64,000 nt of DNA, from contig OY969771.1 of assembly GCA_963702925.1 (NCBI GenBank), positions 372,001-436,000 on the forward strand, in the 5' to 3' direction. Under the pieces are notes generated by a model, which worked only from the letters and a program-made list of their open reading frames with translations, ran no database searches and had not been told where the DNA came from. This document shows positions 8,484-17,348 of this stretch, piece after piece (positions within the stretch are counted from its first letter, which is position 1; the number at the start of each line of letters is the position of its first letter). Source of the stretch: CAIKMD01 sp963702925 (GTDB lineage: Bacteria > Pseudomonadota > Alphaproteobacteria > ATCC43930 > CGMCC-115725). A program made the translations under genes and the position numbers.

Positions 8484-9365
8484 ATGATTCTCGTGACAGG
8501 AGCGACCGGTCTCAACGGCAGCGCGCTCGTGCGCTACCTCTCGGCGCGCGGCGTGCCCGTGCGCGCGCTGGTGCGCAGCCGGGCGAAGGCCGAGGCTCTC
8601 GCCGTGCTGCCCAAGGTCGAGATCGCGAAGGGCGACATGGCCGACCCCGATTCGCTCGTCGATCCGCTGCGCGGTGTCGACCGCGCGATGCTGATTTCCT
8701 CCTCGGACCCGGAGATGCTCAAGGTCCAAACGAATTTCATCGCGGCCGCCCGCAAGGCCGGCGTCAAACATGTCGTCAAGCTTTCGGGCATCATGCCCGA
8801 GATCAATTCCGCCTTTCGCTTCGCGCGCATGCATGGCGAGGCCGAGAAGAAGCTCGAGGAATTGGGCATGGCCTTCACGCATCTCCGCGCCGGCGAATTC
8901 ATGCCCGCCTATTTTCGCCAGGTGCCGTCGATCGTCGCCAAGGGGATGTTCTTCCTGCCGATGGAGAATGCGACGATCGCGTCGATCGATGTCGGCGACA
9001 TCGCCGCGGTCGCCGCGACGGTTTTGACCGAGCCGGGGCATGAGGGAAAGATCTATCCCCTCACCGGTCCCGAGGCGCTCACCATGACGGAAATTGCCGC
9101 GAAGCTTTCCGCCGCCACCGGAAAAACGATCCGCTATGTCAACATCGCGCCCGAGGACGCGAAAAAAGCGCAGCTTGCCGCCGGCATGCCGCCCTACATG
9201 GCCGATGCCTTGGCCGAGCTCTTCGCCGAGCGGCGCAACGGCGGCGAATCGCGCGTCTACCCCGACGTGCAACGGATTCTCGGGCGACCCCCGACCAGCT
9301 TCGATACCTTCGCCAGACGCCACGCCGCGATTTTCCGCGGCGAGGAACCGGCGCCCAAGATCTGA
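8484..9365 (+). CDS. NmrA-like NAD(P)-binding SDR-family reductase
   Basis: A 293-residue atypical short-chain dehydrogenase. The dinucleotide-binding motif GATGLNG is at residues 6-12, followed by RALVRSRAKAE and GDMADPDSL, as in NmrA and NAD(P)H:quinone oxidoreductase type 2 proteins. The ATG at 8484 follows GGGAGG. It is divergent from the HxlR regulator and followed by a small monooxygenase-like gene 54 bases on, a set typical of responses to quinones or other electrophiles. A minus-strand ORF across 8352-9623 is a shadow. Confidence 0.87.
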   Translation: MILVTGATGLNGSALVRYLSARGVPVRALVRSRAKAEALAVLPKVEIAKGDMADPDSLVDPLRGVDRAMLISSSDPEMLKVQTNFIAAARKAGVKHVVKLSGIMPEINSAFRFARMHGEAEKKLEELGMAFTHLRAGEFMPAYFRQVPSIVAKGMFFLPMENATIASIDVGDIAAVAATVLTEPGHEGKIYPLTGPEALTMTEIAAKLSAATGKTIRYVNIAPEDAKKAQLAAGMPPYMADALAELFAERRNGGESRVYPDVQRILGRPPTSFDTFARRHAAIFRGEEPAPKI

Positions 9366-9419
9366 CCTACGCGCGGCGCGCGCATCGCTCGGCAACGCCC
9401 TTTGTGATAGGAACCCGAC

Positions 9420-9731
9420 ATGAAACATTTTCTCATCAAGTATCATTTCACGACCGGCACCGAAGAAGACTGGCATCGCGCGATCGCGAAATTCATCGCC
9501 GGTTTGGAAGACGTGCCGGCTTTGCGGGGAAAGATTTCCTATCGCTGCATGAAGCGGCGCGGCGGCTCCGACTATTATCATCTCGCCGCCGCCGCCGATG
9601 ATCAGGCGATCAAGACCCTTCAAGCGCAGGATTTCTTCGCGCCCTACACCGAGGAGACCAAGCGCGTCGCCGGCGGCGAGGTCGAGGTCTTGCCGCTGGA
9701 GATCATCGCCGAAACCCAGTATCGCGCGTGA
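9420..9731 (+). CDS. small protein, possible ABM-fold or EthD-like domain
   Basis: A 103-residue protein with no signal peptide or membrane segment. The pattern MKHFLIKYHFTTG...YYHLAAAADDQAIKTLQAQDFFAPYTEETKRVAGGEVEVLPLEIIAET resembles small dimeric alpha/beta monooxygenase-type (ABM/EthD) proteins: an N-terminal strand, a helix, a strand, then a helix ending in a C-terminal strand. I cannot name a family with certainty. It follows the NmrA-like gene closely and is probably co-transcribed. Confidence 0.65.
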   Translation: MKHFLIKYHFTTGTEEDWHRAIAKFIAGLEDVPALRGKISYRCMKRRGGSDYYHLAAAADDQAIKTLQAQDFFAPYTEETKRVAGGEVEVLPLEIIAETQYRA

Positions 9732-9841
9732 GCGCGCCGAGTCGCGTTTGACATCCGATCGCGCGCTGTCACGGACGCTTCATCGAAGCGACAGCAAGCG
9801 TTCATCTGAGCGAAAATAAAGCGCCGCACTGTATCTATAGA

Positions 9842-9890
9842 GTCCCCTCTCGTGCGCAGCGTGGGGCTGCGCGCGAACCTTACAGGGGAC
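9842..9890 (+). promoter_or_regulatory. 5' UTR fold that would hide the ribosome site of the phosphoesterase gene
   Basis: GTCCCCT (9842-9848) is complementary to AGGGGAC (9884-9890), which contains the only ribosome site of the gene at 9895. Between them sits a second perfect stem GCGCAGC/GCTGCGC (9854-9860 with 9866-9872, loop GTGGG). The fold would leave the ribosome site paired. A TATCTA at 9832-9837 is a possible -10 box, placing the RNA start near the first arm. Confidence 0.4.
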
Positions 9891-9894
9891 ATTC

Positions 9895-11964
9895 ATGACA
9901 TCGAAAAGCTGTGCAGCCGCGCTGGCGGCTGCGCTCCTCGGGAGCACGTTTCTTGTCGCCGCCCCGCACGCTCAAGCGAGCACGCTCGCGCCGGCCTGCA
10001 AGCTGAGCCCGGACGGCAGCATCAAGCACATCTTCTATTTGCAGTTCGACAATGTGCACTTCACGCGCGACAACCCGAACGTGCCGTCGGATCTCGAGCA
10101 GATGCCGAACCTGCTCAATTTCATGACCAGCGGCGGCACGCTGCTCACCAATCATCACACGCCGCTGATTTCGCATACCGCGATCGACATCACGACCTCG
10201 CTCACCGGCGTCTATCCCGACAAGTTCGGCGTTCCCGTCGGCAACAGCTTCGGCTTCTACAATCCCGACGGCACCGTCGCCTTCGTCAGCTCTTTCACCT
10301 ATTGGACCGACAAGATCGCCGACGGCACGCCGGAAATGCAGGCCGCGAATGGCAAGAACGCGCCCGCGCCGTGGGTTCCGTTCACCCGCGCCGGCTGCAA
10401 TGTCGGCGCCTTCTCGATCGCCAATATCGAGCTCGAGAATATCGGCAATGACGTGACGACGGTCTTCGGCGCGGGTTCGCCTCAGGCTTTGGAAGCGGCC
10501 AGCAACCCGTCCAAGGCGGCGACCGACTTCGAGGGCATCGCCATCCATTGCGCCCGCGGCAGCGCGCTCTGCGCCGCCAACAGCGAGCCGGACATGCTTC
10601 CCGACGAGCCGAAAGGCTATGTCGGCTACACCGCGCTGTTCGGCAATGCCAGCGTGCAGCCGCAAATCTCGCCGACCGGCCCGGTCAAGGATCTCGACGG
10701 CAACGTGATCGCCGACAGCCACGGCAATCCGGGCTTCCCCAACGCGTTCAGCCCGACCGCCACCCAGACCTTGGGCTACGCCGCGCAAATGCTCGAGAAC
10801 GGCGTCGACGTGGTCTACACCTATATCGCCGATGCGCATGACAACCGCTCCGGCTCGGGCACTTTCGGCCCCGGAGAAGCGGGCTATGTCGCACAGCTTC
10901 AAGCCTACAACACCGCTTTCGGCAAGTTCTTCGCGCGGCTTGCCGCCGACGGCATCACGCCGGCCAACACCTTGTTCGTCATCACCGCGGATGAAGGCGA
11001 TCATTTCGTCGGCGGCCCCGCCTCGCCCAGCAACTGCGACGGCGTGACCACGCCCTGCACCTACGCGCAGAAAGGCGAGATCAACGCCGATCTCAGCCGC
11101 GTGCTCGCGACCGAAGCGAACAACCAGCTGCCGTTCTTCGTCCATTCCGACGACGCGCCGGTGGTCTGGATCGACGGCAATCCGGGGCCGACCGCCGCCG
11201 CGACCCGCACGCTGGAACGCGCCTTCGGCTCGGCGATCGGCGTCAATCCGATCACCGGCGCCAACGACCCGATGACGGTGGCGATCGCCGATCGCGACGA
11301 GATGAAGATCCTGCACATGATCCCGAAGGATCCGAACCGCACCGCGAGCTTCATCCCGTTCGAAGACCCCGACTATTTCCTCAGCGCGTCGGGCAGCCAC
11401 ACGCTGTGCAGCCCGCTCGCGAGCTGCTTCGTCGAGCAGGCCGGATTTGCCTGGAACCACGGCGACATCCAGCCGCAAATCACCACGACCTGGCTCGGCC
11501 TGGTCGGGCCGGGCATCCAGAACCAAGGCGTGACCGGCGCGGTGTTCTCGGATCACACCGACATTCGCCCGACCATCCTCGCTTTGGCCGGGCTGAAGGA
11601 CGACTACACGCATGAAGGCCGCATGCTTTACGAGGTGGTGACGAGCAACCACTTGCCGGTCGCGGTCGGGCTCGAGCCCGGCGTGTTCGGTCAATTGGCG
11701 AATGCCTATAAGGCGATCAACGCGCCCTTGGGCCCGCTCGGCGTAAGCACCCTGGCCCTCAGCACCCAGGGCGTTCTCGGCAGCAATGCGGCCTATAAGA
11801 CGGTCGACGTGCAGCTGAAGCAGATCGCGCAACAACGCGACGCGCTTTCCAAGCAGATGATCGCGCTGATCGAAGGCGCCGAATTCAACAACACCGCGCC
11901 CAATCCAGGCACGGTCTCGTCGCTGGTCAACAGCGCGAATGAGCTGGTGAACTCGGTTCCGTAA
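9895..11964 (+). CDS. secreted alkaline phosphatase-superfamily phosphoesterase
   Basis: A 689-residue exported enzyme with a Sec signal (cleavage near residue 28, after PHAQA). Metal-ligand segments of the alkaline phosphatase/type I phosphodiesterase fold can be seen: Asp52 in LQFDNVHF, a candidate nucleophile in HTPLISHTAID (88-98), TADEGDHF near 364, and SDHTDIRPTILAL near 552. HTAIDITTSLTGVYPDKFG is typical of phosphodiesterase and phosphopentomutase-like members. A C-terminal helical extension (about 600-689) follows the core. Phosphate or phospholipid scavenging is likely but not shown. The upstream RNA may fold over the ribosome site. Confidence 0.8.
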   Translation: MTSKSCAAALAAALLGSTFLVAAPHAQASTLAPACKLSPDGSIKHIFYLQFDNVHFTRDNPNVPSDLEQMPNLLNFMTSGGTLLTNHHTPLISHTAIDITTSLTGVYPDKFGVPVGNSFGFYNPDGTVAFVSSFTYWTDKIADGTPEMQAANGKNAPAPWVPFTRAGCNVGAFSIANIELENIGNDVTTVFGAGSPQALEAASNPSKAATDFEGIAIHCARGSALCAANSEPDMLPDEPKGYVGYTALFGNASVQPQISPTGPVKDLDGNVIADSHGNPGFPNAFSPTATQTLGYAAQMLENGVDVVYTYIADAHDNRSGSGTFGPGEAGYVAQLQAYNTAFGKFFARLAADGITPANTLFVITADEGDHFVGGPASPSNCDGVTTPCTYAQKGEINADLSRVLATEANNQLPFFVHSDDAPVVWIDGNPGPTAAATRTLERAFGSAIGVNPITGANDPMTVAIADRDEMKILHMIPKDPNRTASFIPFEDPDYFLSASGSHTLCSPLASCFVEQAGFAWNHGDIQPQITTTWLGLVGPGIQNQGVTGAVFSDHTDIRPTILALAGLKDDYTHEGRMLYEVVTSNHLPVAVGLEPGVFGQLANAYKAINAPLGPLGVSTLALSTQGVLGSNAAYKTVDVQLKQIAQQRDALSKQMIALIEGAEFNNTAPNPGTVSSLVNSANELVNSVP

Positions 11965-11993
11965 GCCTCGCCTGGGTCTCAGGCGCTGGCGAG

Positions 11994-12022
11994 CCCGCCC
12001 GCATGTTTGCGGGCGGGTTTCG
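11994..12022 (+). terminator. Rho-independent terminator after the phosphoesterase gene
   Basis: A perfect 10-bp stem, CCCGCCCGCA and TGCGGGCGGG with loop TGTT, followed by TTTCGCTT. It is 30 bases past the stop codon and also lies downstream of the convergent kinase gene. Confidence 0.75.
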
Positions 12023-12028
12023 CTTATC

Positions 12029-13489
12029 TCAGCCCGCCGCGCGGACCGGAAAGGCCACCGGGTATTCTTGAGAGCCGATCATGCGGAAGGTTTGGCTCAA
12101 AGGCAGCCGGACGGTGACGATCGTGCCTTTGCCGATGGCGCTGTCGATCTCGAGCGTTCCGCCTTGGAGGCGGACCAGCGAATCGACCAGCGGCAATCCT
12201 AGCCCGGTCCCGCCATTCCGCCGCGAATAGCCGCCGGTCGCCTGCTCGAACGGCTTCATCAGCCGCGGCAGATCGGCCGGGTCGATGCCGATACCGGTGT
12301 CGCGGACGACGAAGTCGACGCTCTCGCTCGCCGGCGCGCGCAGCTGCATCAGAACGGTGCCGCCCTCCGGGGTGAACTTCACCGCGTTGGAAAGGAGATT
12401 GAGCAGGATCTGTTTCAGCGCATGCGGGTCGGCGCGGCATGCGATGGAGGTTTGCGGAAGATCGAGCGCCAGGCGGATGCGCTTTGCCTCGGCGGGGCCT
12501 TTGATCAGCTTCACGGTTGCTTCGATCACCGGCCGCGGATCGAGATCGACCGGCGCCACTTCGAGCTTGCCGGCATCGGCCTTCGAGATGTCGAGAATCG
12601 TGGTGATGACGTCGAGCAGGTGCATGCCCGAGGCGTGAATGTCGCCGGCATAGTCGCGATAGCGCGGATTGCCGAGCGGTCCGAACAGCTCGCGGCGCTG
12701 CACGTCGGAAAAGCCGATTATGGCGTTGAGCGGCGTGCGCAGCTCGTGACTCATCGTCGCCAGAAATTCGGATTTGGCGCGGCTCGCCTCCTCCGCCTTG
12801 GCGCGCGCGGAGTCCAAATCGGCGTTGCGGATCTCGAGCTGCCATTGCAGGCGCTGCGCCGCCATCATCAACAGCGCGACGATGATAAGGATATTGCCGA
12901 TCAGCGTGACGAGGAAACTCACCGCCTGGGTGGTGGTGAGCGCGAAGATGTCCAAATCGGGCGGCCACAGCACGAGCCACACGCCGCGCGCGGCGAGGGT
13001 CAAGGCCATCGCGCCGAACAGCGCCGCCGTCAAGATCGCGGTCGCGCGCAGCCTTCGCGCCGGCCCGCGAATGAGCTCATAGGCGCATAGCACGCAAGCG
13101 GCCGAGGTCACGGCCGAAATCGTGACGGCCCGGACGCGGACATCGTCCACGACATAGGTGAAATAGGCGATGAAGGCCATGGTCGCGGCGGCCGCCCCCA
13201 GGATGCCGGCCCAACGCGGCGGTCTGCCGGCGAAGCGCCTGATCCCGTTCCAGGCGGCGGCGAAGCTCAGCACCGAGAAACCTTGGGCGACCACGATCGA
13301 CAGAAAGAGCGGAATCGTGCCGCGCAACCCCACGCCGAGAATCGCCAGGCCGATCAAGATGCTGGCGAGCGTCCATTCGGCCAGACCGGGCGTGCCGCGA
13401 TGCCCGCGCCAGAAAGCGACCATCAAAACCGCAAGCGTCATCGAGATCAGCGAATGGACGATGAACAGCGTGCGCAGGTCGATATGCAT
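12029..13489 (-). CDS. membrane sensor histidine kinase (PleC/DivJ-like core)
   Basis: A 486-residue protein. The first 215 residues hold about six hydrophobic helices without an obvious periplasmic domain, suggesting a membrane-embedded sensor. A short linker helix (LEIRNADLDSARAKAEEASRAK) leads to a HisKA domain with SHELRTPLNAIIGFSD (His near residue 247) and an HATPase domain with NLLSNAVKFTPEGG (N box), DTGIGI (G1) and GGTGLGLPL (G2). There is no receiver domain and no response regulator next to it, so the partner is elsewhere. The start at 13489 begins MHIDLRTLFIVHSLISM. Confidence 0.9.
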   Translation of the reverse strand: MHIDLRTLFIVHSLISMTLAVLMVAFWRGHRGTPGLAEWTLASILIGLAILGVGLRGTIPLFLSIVVAQGFSVLSFAAAWNGIRRFAGRPPRWAGILGAAAATMAFIAYFTYVVDDVRVRAVTISAVTSAACVLCAYELIRGPARRLRATAILTAALFGAMALTLAARGVWLVLWPPDLDIFALTTTQAVSFLVTLIGNILIIVALLMMAAQRLQWQLEIRNADLDSARAKAEEASRAKSEFLATMSHELRTPLNAIIGFSDVQRRELFGPLGNPRYRDYAGDIHASGMHLLDVITTILDISKADAGKLEVAPVDLDPRPVIEATVKLIKGPAEAKRIRLALDLPQTSIACRADPHALKQILLNLLSNAVKFTPEGGTVLMQLRAPASESVDFVVRDTGIGIDPADLPRLMKPFEQATGGYSRRNGGTGLGLPLVDSLVRLQGGTLEIDSAIGKGTIVTVRLPLSQTFRMIGSQEYPVAFPVRAAG

Positions 13490-13670
13490 GGCGCTTACGT
13501 CTAAACGCCTAATGGCTAACGCCAGATTAAGATCGCCAGCCAGGCACTTGGACTAAAAGGACAAAGCCGGCAAGCCGGGCCCGGCCGAAACCGGCTGAAA
13601 GCCTGGGCATTCGGGCGGGCCCGACGGCTTTATCGCAGCCCCGCCCGCGCCGCGCGGCGGGTCCGGCCGC

Positions 13671-14327
13671 TCAATATTTGATCATGCCGGTCGCGGTCAG
13701 GGTGATGTTGGCGGAAATACCCGGCGCGTGCGCGAGATTATAGACGACATATTGCTCGATATATTCGTCGCTGGCGGTCGAGCCGTCGACCGGAACGATC
13801 ACCTTGAAGCCCCGGAACGCGGCTTCGCTGGCGGTATAGAGCACGGCGCCGTTCGCCGCCGTCCCGACCGTGATCACCGTCGTGATCCCCTTGTCGCGCA
13901 GGATTTTCTCCAGCTCGGTATTCTGGAATTTGTTGGCGTGGGAATTGACCGCGGGCTCGCCGGGAAGCGGCGCGACATCGCCCCAAATGTCCTGGGTCGT
14001 CGTCGTGCCGGCCGTGCTGAAGACCACCATCACGTGATGCGCGCGCGCCTCGGCGAGAAGCTGCTTCGTCGCCGGCAGCGAGGCGACGCAGCGCGGCGCG
14101 TTTTTCTCGCTGCAGATCGGATGCACGAAATCGAGCATCAGCAGCGCGGTGGTCGCGGGCGCGATCGTCACCGGCTTGAGCTCGGGCGGCGCCGGCACCT
14201 TGATGTTGTTCCAATCGTCGATGACCGTGCCCGCGCGCGCGGGCGATGCCGCCAGGACGACAAGCGCGACCATGGCGGCAATGGCTTTTGCCGCAAGCCC
14301 GCAGGTAAGGCGCTGATTGAACCGCAC
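13671..14327 (-). CDS. secreted isochorismatase-fold protein lacking the catalytic cysteine
   Basis: A 218-residue protein with a signal peptide (cleavage after ASPARA, about residue 32) and an isochorismatase/cysteine-hydrolase fold. The Asp segment LLMLDFVHP and the Lys segment SHANKFQNTELEKIL are present. The nucleophile segment, normally VG.atd.CV..T..dA, reads VGTAANGAVLYTASEAAFRG: the Cys position is Ala (GCC codon). Hydrolysis by the usual covalent mechanism is therefore unlikely. It sits between two histidine kinase genes on the same strand, so a binding or sensing role is possible. Confidence 0.82.
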   Translation of the reverse strand: MRFNQRLTCGLAAKAIAAMVALVVLAASPARAGTVIDDWNNIKVPAPPELKPVTIAPATTALLMLDFVHPICSEKNAPRCVASLPATKQLLAEARAHHVMVVFSTAGTTTTQDIWGDVAPLPGEPAVNSHANKFQNTELEKILRDKGITTVITVGTAANGAVLYTASEAAFRGFKVIVPVDGSTASDEYIEQYVVYNLAHAPGISANITLTATGMIKY

Positions 14328-14498
14328 GGTTTCTTCCTCCCTCGATTGATCGACGCGCGCGCAAAAGCTTCACCGGCTTCTCGCCCGACGCAAATAACAT
14401 CGGCGTGAACACGAGCGAGTTTCGCGAATCCGGGAAAGCGCGCAGGCCGGCGATCGCCGCGCCGCGCCGATCCGCTTCGTTCAATGAAACCGACGGAC

Positions 14499-17066
14499 TT
14501 ACGCCGCGGCCGAGGCGCCCGCATCCGGCAGCGGGAAATACACGTCGAAGCGCGCGCCTTTGCCGACTTCGCTCGCGACCTCGATCCGGCCGCCATGCTC
14601 GGCCACGATTCCCTCGATCATCGACAGGCCGAGCCCGGTGCCGACGCCCACTTGCTTGGTGGTGAAAAACGGCTCGAAGATGCGCCGCTGCGTCACCTCA
14701 TCCATGCCGACCCCGGTATCGGCGACCGACAACCGGATGGCGCCGTGCTGCGCCGATCCCGACACGAATTCGAGGGTGACGGTGATCACCCCCATGGCGC
14801 TGACGATCGCTTGCGCGGCGTTGGTCACGAGATTGGTGACGACTTGCTGGATCTGCGAGGCGTCGGCCAGGATCGTCGGCACGTCGCCGATCCTGGTGTC
14901 GAGCTGGATCGAGGTCGGGATGGTCGCGCGCAACAGCTTCAGGACGCTTTCGACGATGTCCCGAAGATTGGCCGGCTCCTTGGTGATCTTGTCGCGACGG
15001 CTGAAGGCGAGGACGCGCTTCACCAGGTCGCGCGCCTGCTGACTCGCGGCGAAGATAACGTCGAGATTCTCGCGCAGCACACTTCCGGCCGGCAATTCCT
15101 TTGCCGTCACCTTGCTCAAGGCCATGATGGGCGTGAGCGTGTTGTTGAGATCGTGCGCCATGCCGCCGGCCAGCGTCCCCAGCGCTTCGAGCTTTTGCGA
15201 ATGGAGCAGCTTGCGTTCGAGCTCGCGCTCGCGCTCCTCGGCGGCGCGCTCCTCGGTAATGTCCTGATAGCTGCCATAAAGGCGGACCGGCTTCTGGTTT
15301 TCGTCCCGGACGAAGCCGATTTCGCTCCGGATGATTCTTTCGCTGCCGTCCGGGCGAATAATCCGAAACTCGAGCATCCCGCGTGCGATGCCTTCCCGGC
15401 TCGCTCTGTTTGTCGCCACGAAGGTTTCGCGATCGTCGGGGTGCATCAGATCGCGCACGACATCGAAGTCCGGGGCGACCGCGCCTTTTTCGATACCCAG
15501 GATACGATACATTTCATCCGACCATTCGACCGCGCCGGTGACCAGATCGCGTTCGAAGCTGCCGAGCGCCGCGACCTGCTGCGCGCGCGCCATATTGTCC
15601 CGGCTGCGGCTCAGCTCCAGCTCGTTCTCTTTGCGCTCGGTGATGTCCTGGACCACGGTCAGGACTCGGGTCAGCTTGCCGTGCGCGTCGAAATGCGGAT
15701 GCACCGCGCGGTGTTCCCAACAGCGCGTGCCGTCCGGCCGGCGCGTGCGGACATCGATCGAGAAAGGCCGCCGCGCGGCGATCGCTTCGTTCCTTGCCTT
15801 GGTATAGCGTGCGCGATCTTCCGGCTCGACGAATTGGCGGGCTTCTTCCATCGTAAAGACCGCGCGACGCGGCACGCCGCGAAGCTCGAACAGGGAATCG
15901 GACCAGTAGATTAGCCCTCTCGGCACGTCGCGCAACATGTAGCCGAGCTTCGCGACGCTTTGGGATTCGATCAACAATTCCTGCGTCTCGCTCAAGACGC
16001 GTTGCGACCGCAGCTGCAGGGTGAGCCCGCGCAGCTGAAAATAGGCGACGCCGACGAAAAACAGCGAAAGCCCCGCGGCAACGCTGATCAGCCAAGCCTT
16101 GCGCGCGCGATAATCGGCGAGCACGTCGGCCTCGGCGATGCTGGCGACGACCAGCAACGGGTAATCGGCAAACGCGCGATAGGAGAAGATGCGTCTGACG
16201 CCATTGATTGCGCCGACAGCCTCGTAGCTGCCGCTGGGCGCATTTCGCGATGCCACGGCCAATTGCGAGCGGGCCAGGCTTTGGCCGATATCGCCTCTGA
16301 CGCGGCCGGTTCCTTTGATCAGGTCGCGGACGATCATGTCGCGGCCGACAACGGAGAAGCTGCTTTCCTTGCCGATCGAGAGGTCGCTGAAAAAACCCGA
16401 GAGGTATTGCGGATCCAGCGACACGAAGACGACCCCGGCGAAGGCGCCGTCCGGCTTCGTCAATGCGCGGCTGAGAACGATGATCTGCTTTCCCGTGATC
16501 TGGCCGTTCAGCGGCACGCTGATATAGAGCGGATCGGGACCAGCTTGGGCGTGCGCCAGGAAATAGTCGCGCTTGCCGACAAACCGGGCATGGGGCGGAA
16601 GCGGCTGGGTCGACGCCACCACATTGCCCTGCTCGTCGCTGACGGCCACGAACAGGGAATCGGCATTAATCGTCGGCGCATCGCGGAGCTCGCGCGAGAG
16701 GTCCTGGCTGATCGCGCCTTTCTCGTATTCTGCCTTGACGCGCAACAGCGCCTGATCGAGCAGCCGCACCGTGCCGGCGACATGCTCGGCATAGGCGCGC
16801 GCCAAATTGCCGGTGTCGGTACGGGCCCCCTCGATCACGGCGAGCTTGTCGTGTATGAGCTCATACGAAGTCGCGCCCCACAGCAAAACCAACAGAAAGG
16901 CCGTGAAAGCGATGACGACATAGCCCCCCCGGCCCGCCGCGATGCCGGGAAATCGGGCGCCGTCGCGCGTGAATTGGATCGAGCCGGCCGCCGCGTCGAT
17001 CTCGGAATCCGTATCGGGCGGAACTTGCTCCGCCGGACCTTGCGGCCGGAAAACAGGGCGCGTCAA
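14499..17066 (-). CDS. PAS-domain sensor histidine kinase with periplasmic Cache domain
   Basis: About 855 residues from the chosen start. A transmembrane helix (GGYVVIAFTAFLLVLLWGATSY) is followed by a periplasmic Cache-type sensor of about 270 residues (SYELIHDKL to FADYPLLVVASI), a second helix (WLISVAAGLSLFFVGVAYF), two PAS/PAC units ending in QDITERK and QDITEERA, a HisKA-type domain with GGMAHDLNNTLTPIMAL, and an HATPase with NLVTNAAQAI, DTGVGMD and GVGTGLGLSM. GMAHDLNNTL is the NtrB-like H-box subtype. TTG 17066 has GGGA upstream; an in-frame ATG at 17237 has no ribosome site and adds an AT-rich, unlikely N terminus. The start is uncertain. Confidence 0.85.
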   Translation of the reverse strand: MTRPVFRPQGPAEQVPPDTDSEIDAAAGSIQFTRDGARFPGIAAGRGGYVVIAFTAFLLVLLWGATSYELIHDKLAVIEGARTDTGNLARAYAEHVAGTVRLLDQALLRVKAEYEKGAISQDLSRELRDAPTINADSLFVAVSDEQGNVVASTQPLPPHARFVGKRDYFLAHAQAGPDPLYISVPLNGQITGKQIIVLSRALTKPDGAFAGVVFVSLDPQYLSGFFSDLSIGKESSFSVVGRDMIVRDLIKGTGRVRGDIGQSLARSQLAVASRNAPSGSYEAVGAINGVRRIFSYRAFADYPLLVVASIAEADVLADYRARKAWLISVAAGLSLFFVGVAYFQLRGLTLQLRSQRVLSETQELLIESQSVAKLGYMLRDVPRGLIYWSDSLFELRGVPRRAVFTMEEARQFVEPEDRARYTKARNEAIAARRPFSIDVRTRRPDGTRCWEHRAVHPHFDAHGKLTRVLTVVQDITERKENELELSRSRDNMARAQQVAALGSFERDLVTGAVEWSDEMYRILGIEKGAVAPDFDVVRDLMHPDDRETFVATNRASREGIARGMLEFRIIRPDGSERIIRSEIGFVRDENQKPVRLYGSYQDITEERAAEERERELERKLLHSQKLEALGTLAGGMAHDLNNTLTPIMALSKVTAKELPAGSVLRENLDVIFAASQQARDLVKRVLAFSRRDKITKEPANLRDIVESVLKLLRATIPTSIQLDTRIGDVPTILADASQIQQVVTNLVTNAAQAIVSAMGVITVTLEFVSGSAQHGAIRLSVADTGVGMDEVTQRRIFEPFFTTKQVGVGTGLGLSMIEGIVAEHGGRIEVASEVGKGARFDVYFPLPDAGASAAA

Positions 17067-17348
17067 AAACCCATTCCCTACTGAGAGCCGAATTGCCAGA
17101 TTTGGCGGATTGTCGAGGGAGAGTTTTAAGTAACCATAAATTTTTGGGTGGCGCAGGGCGGCTATCGTGGCGGCCAGGCGGCCCTGCGCTGGTGCTCGTC
17201 CGCTCTTCCGCGATGAGGACCGCCGCCGAGCACGCATGCGATTCTGCTTAGCGCCGAGAGATGTCAGAGGTCCTTGCCAGACTAGGGCCCAGCGTAGTCG
17301 AGGATCGAAAATAGGTAAATCGTTAACGTGCTTGGGCGGTGTCGAGCG

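Noticed and set aside
9880..11835. A 651-codon minus-strand open frame opposite the phosphoesterase gene
   Set aside because: Composition (Arg, Asp, Gly, His, Val rich, no domain) is that of an antisense shadow of a GC-rich gene, and the plus-strand protein has a signal peptide and clear metal motifs.
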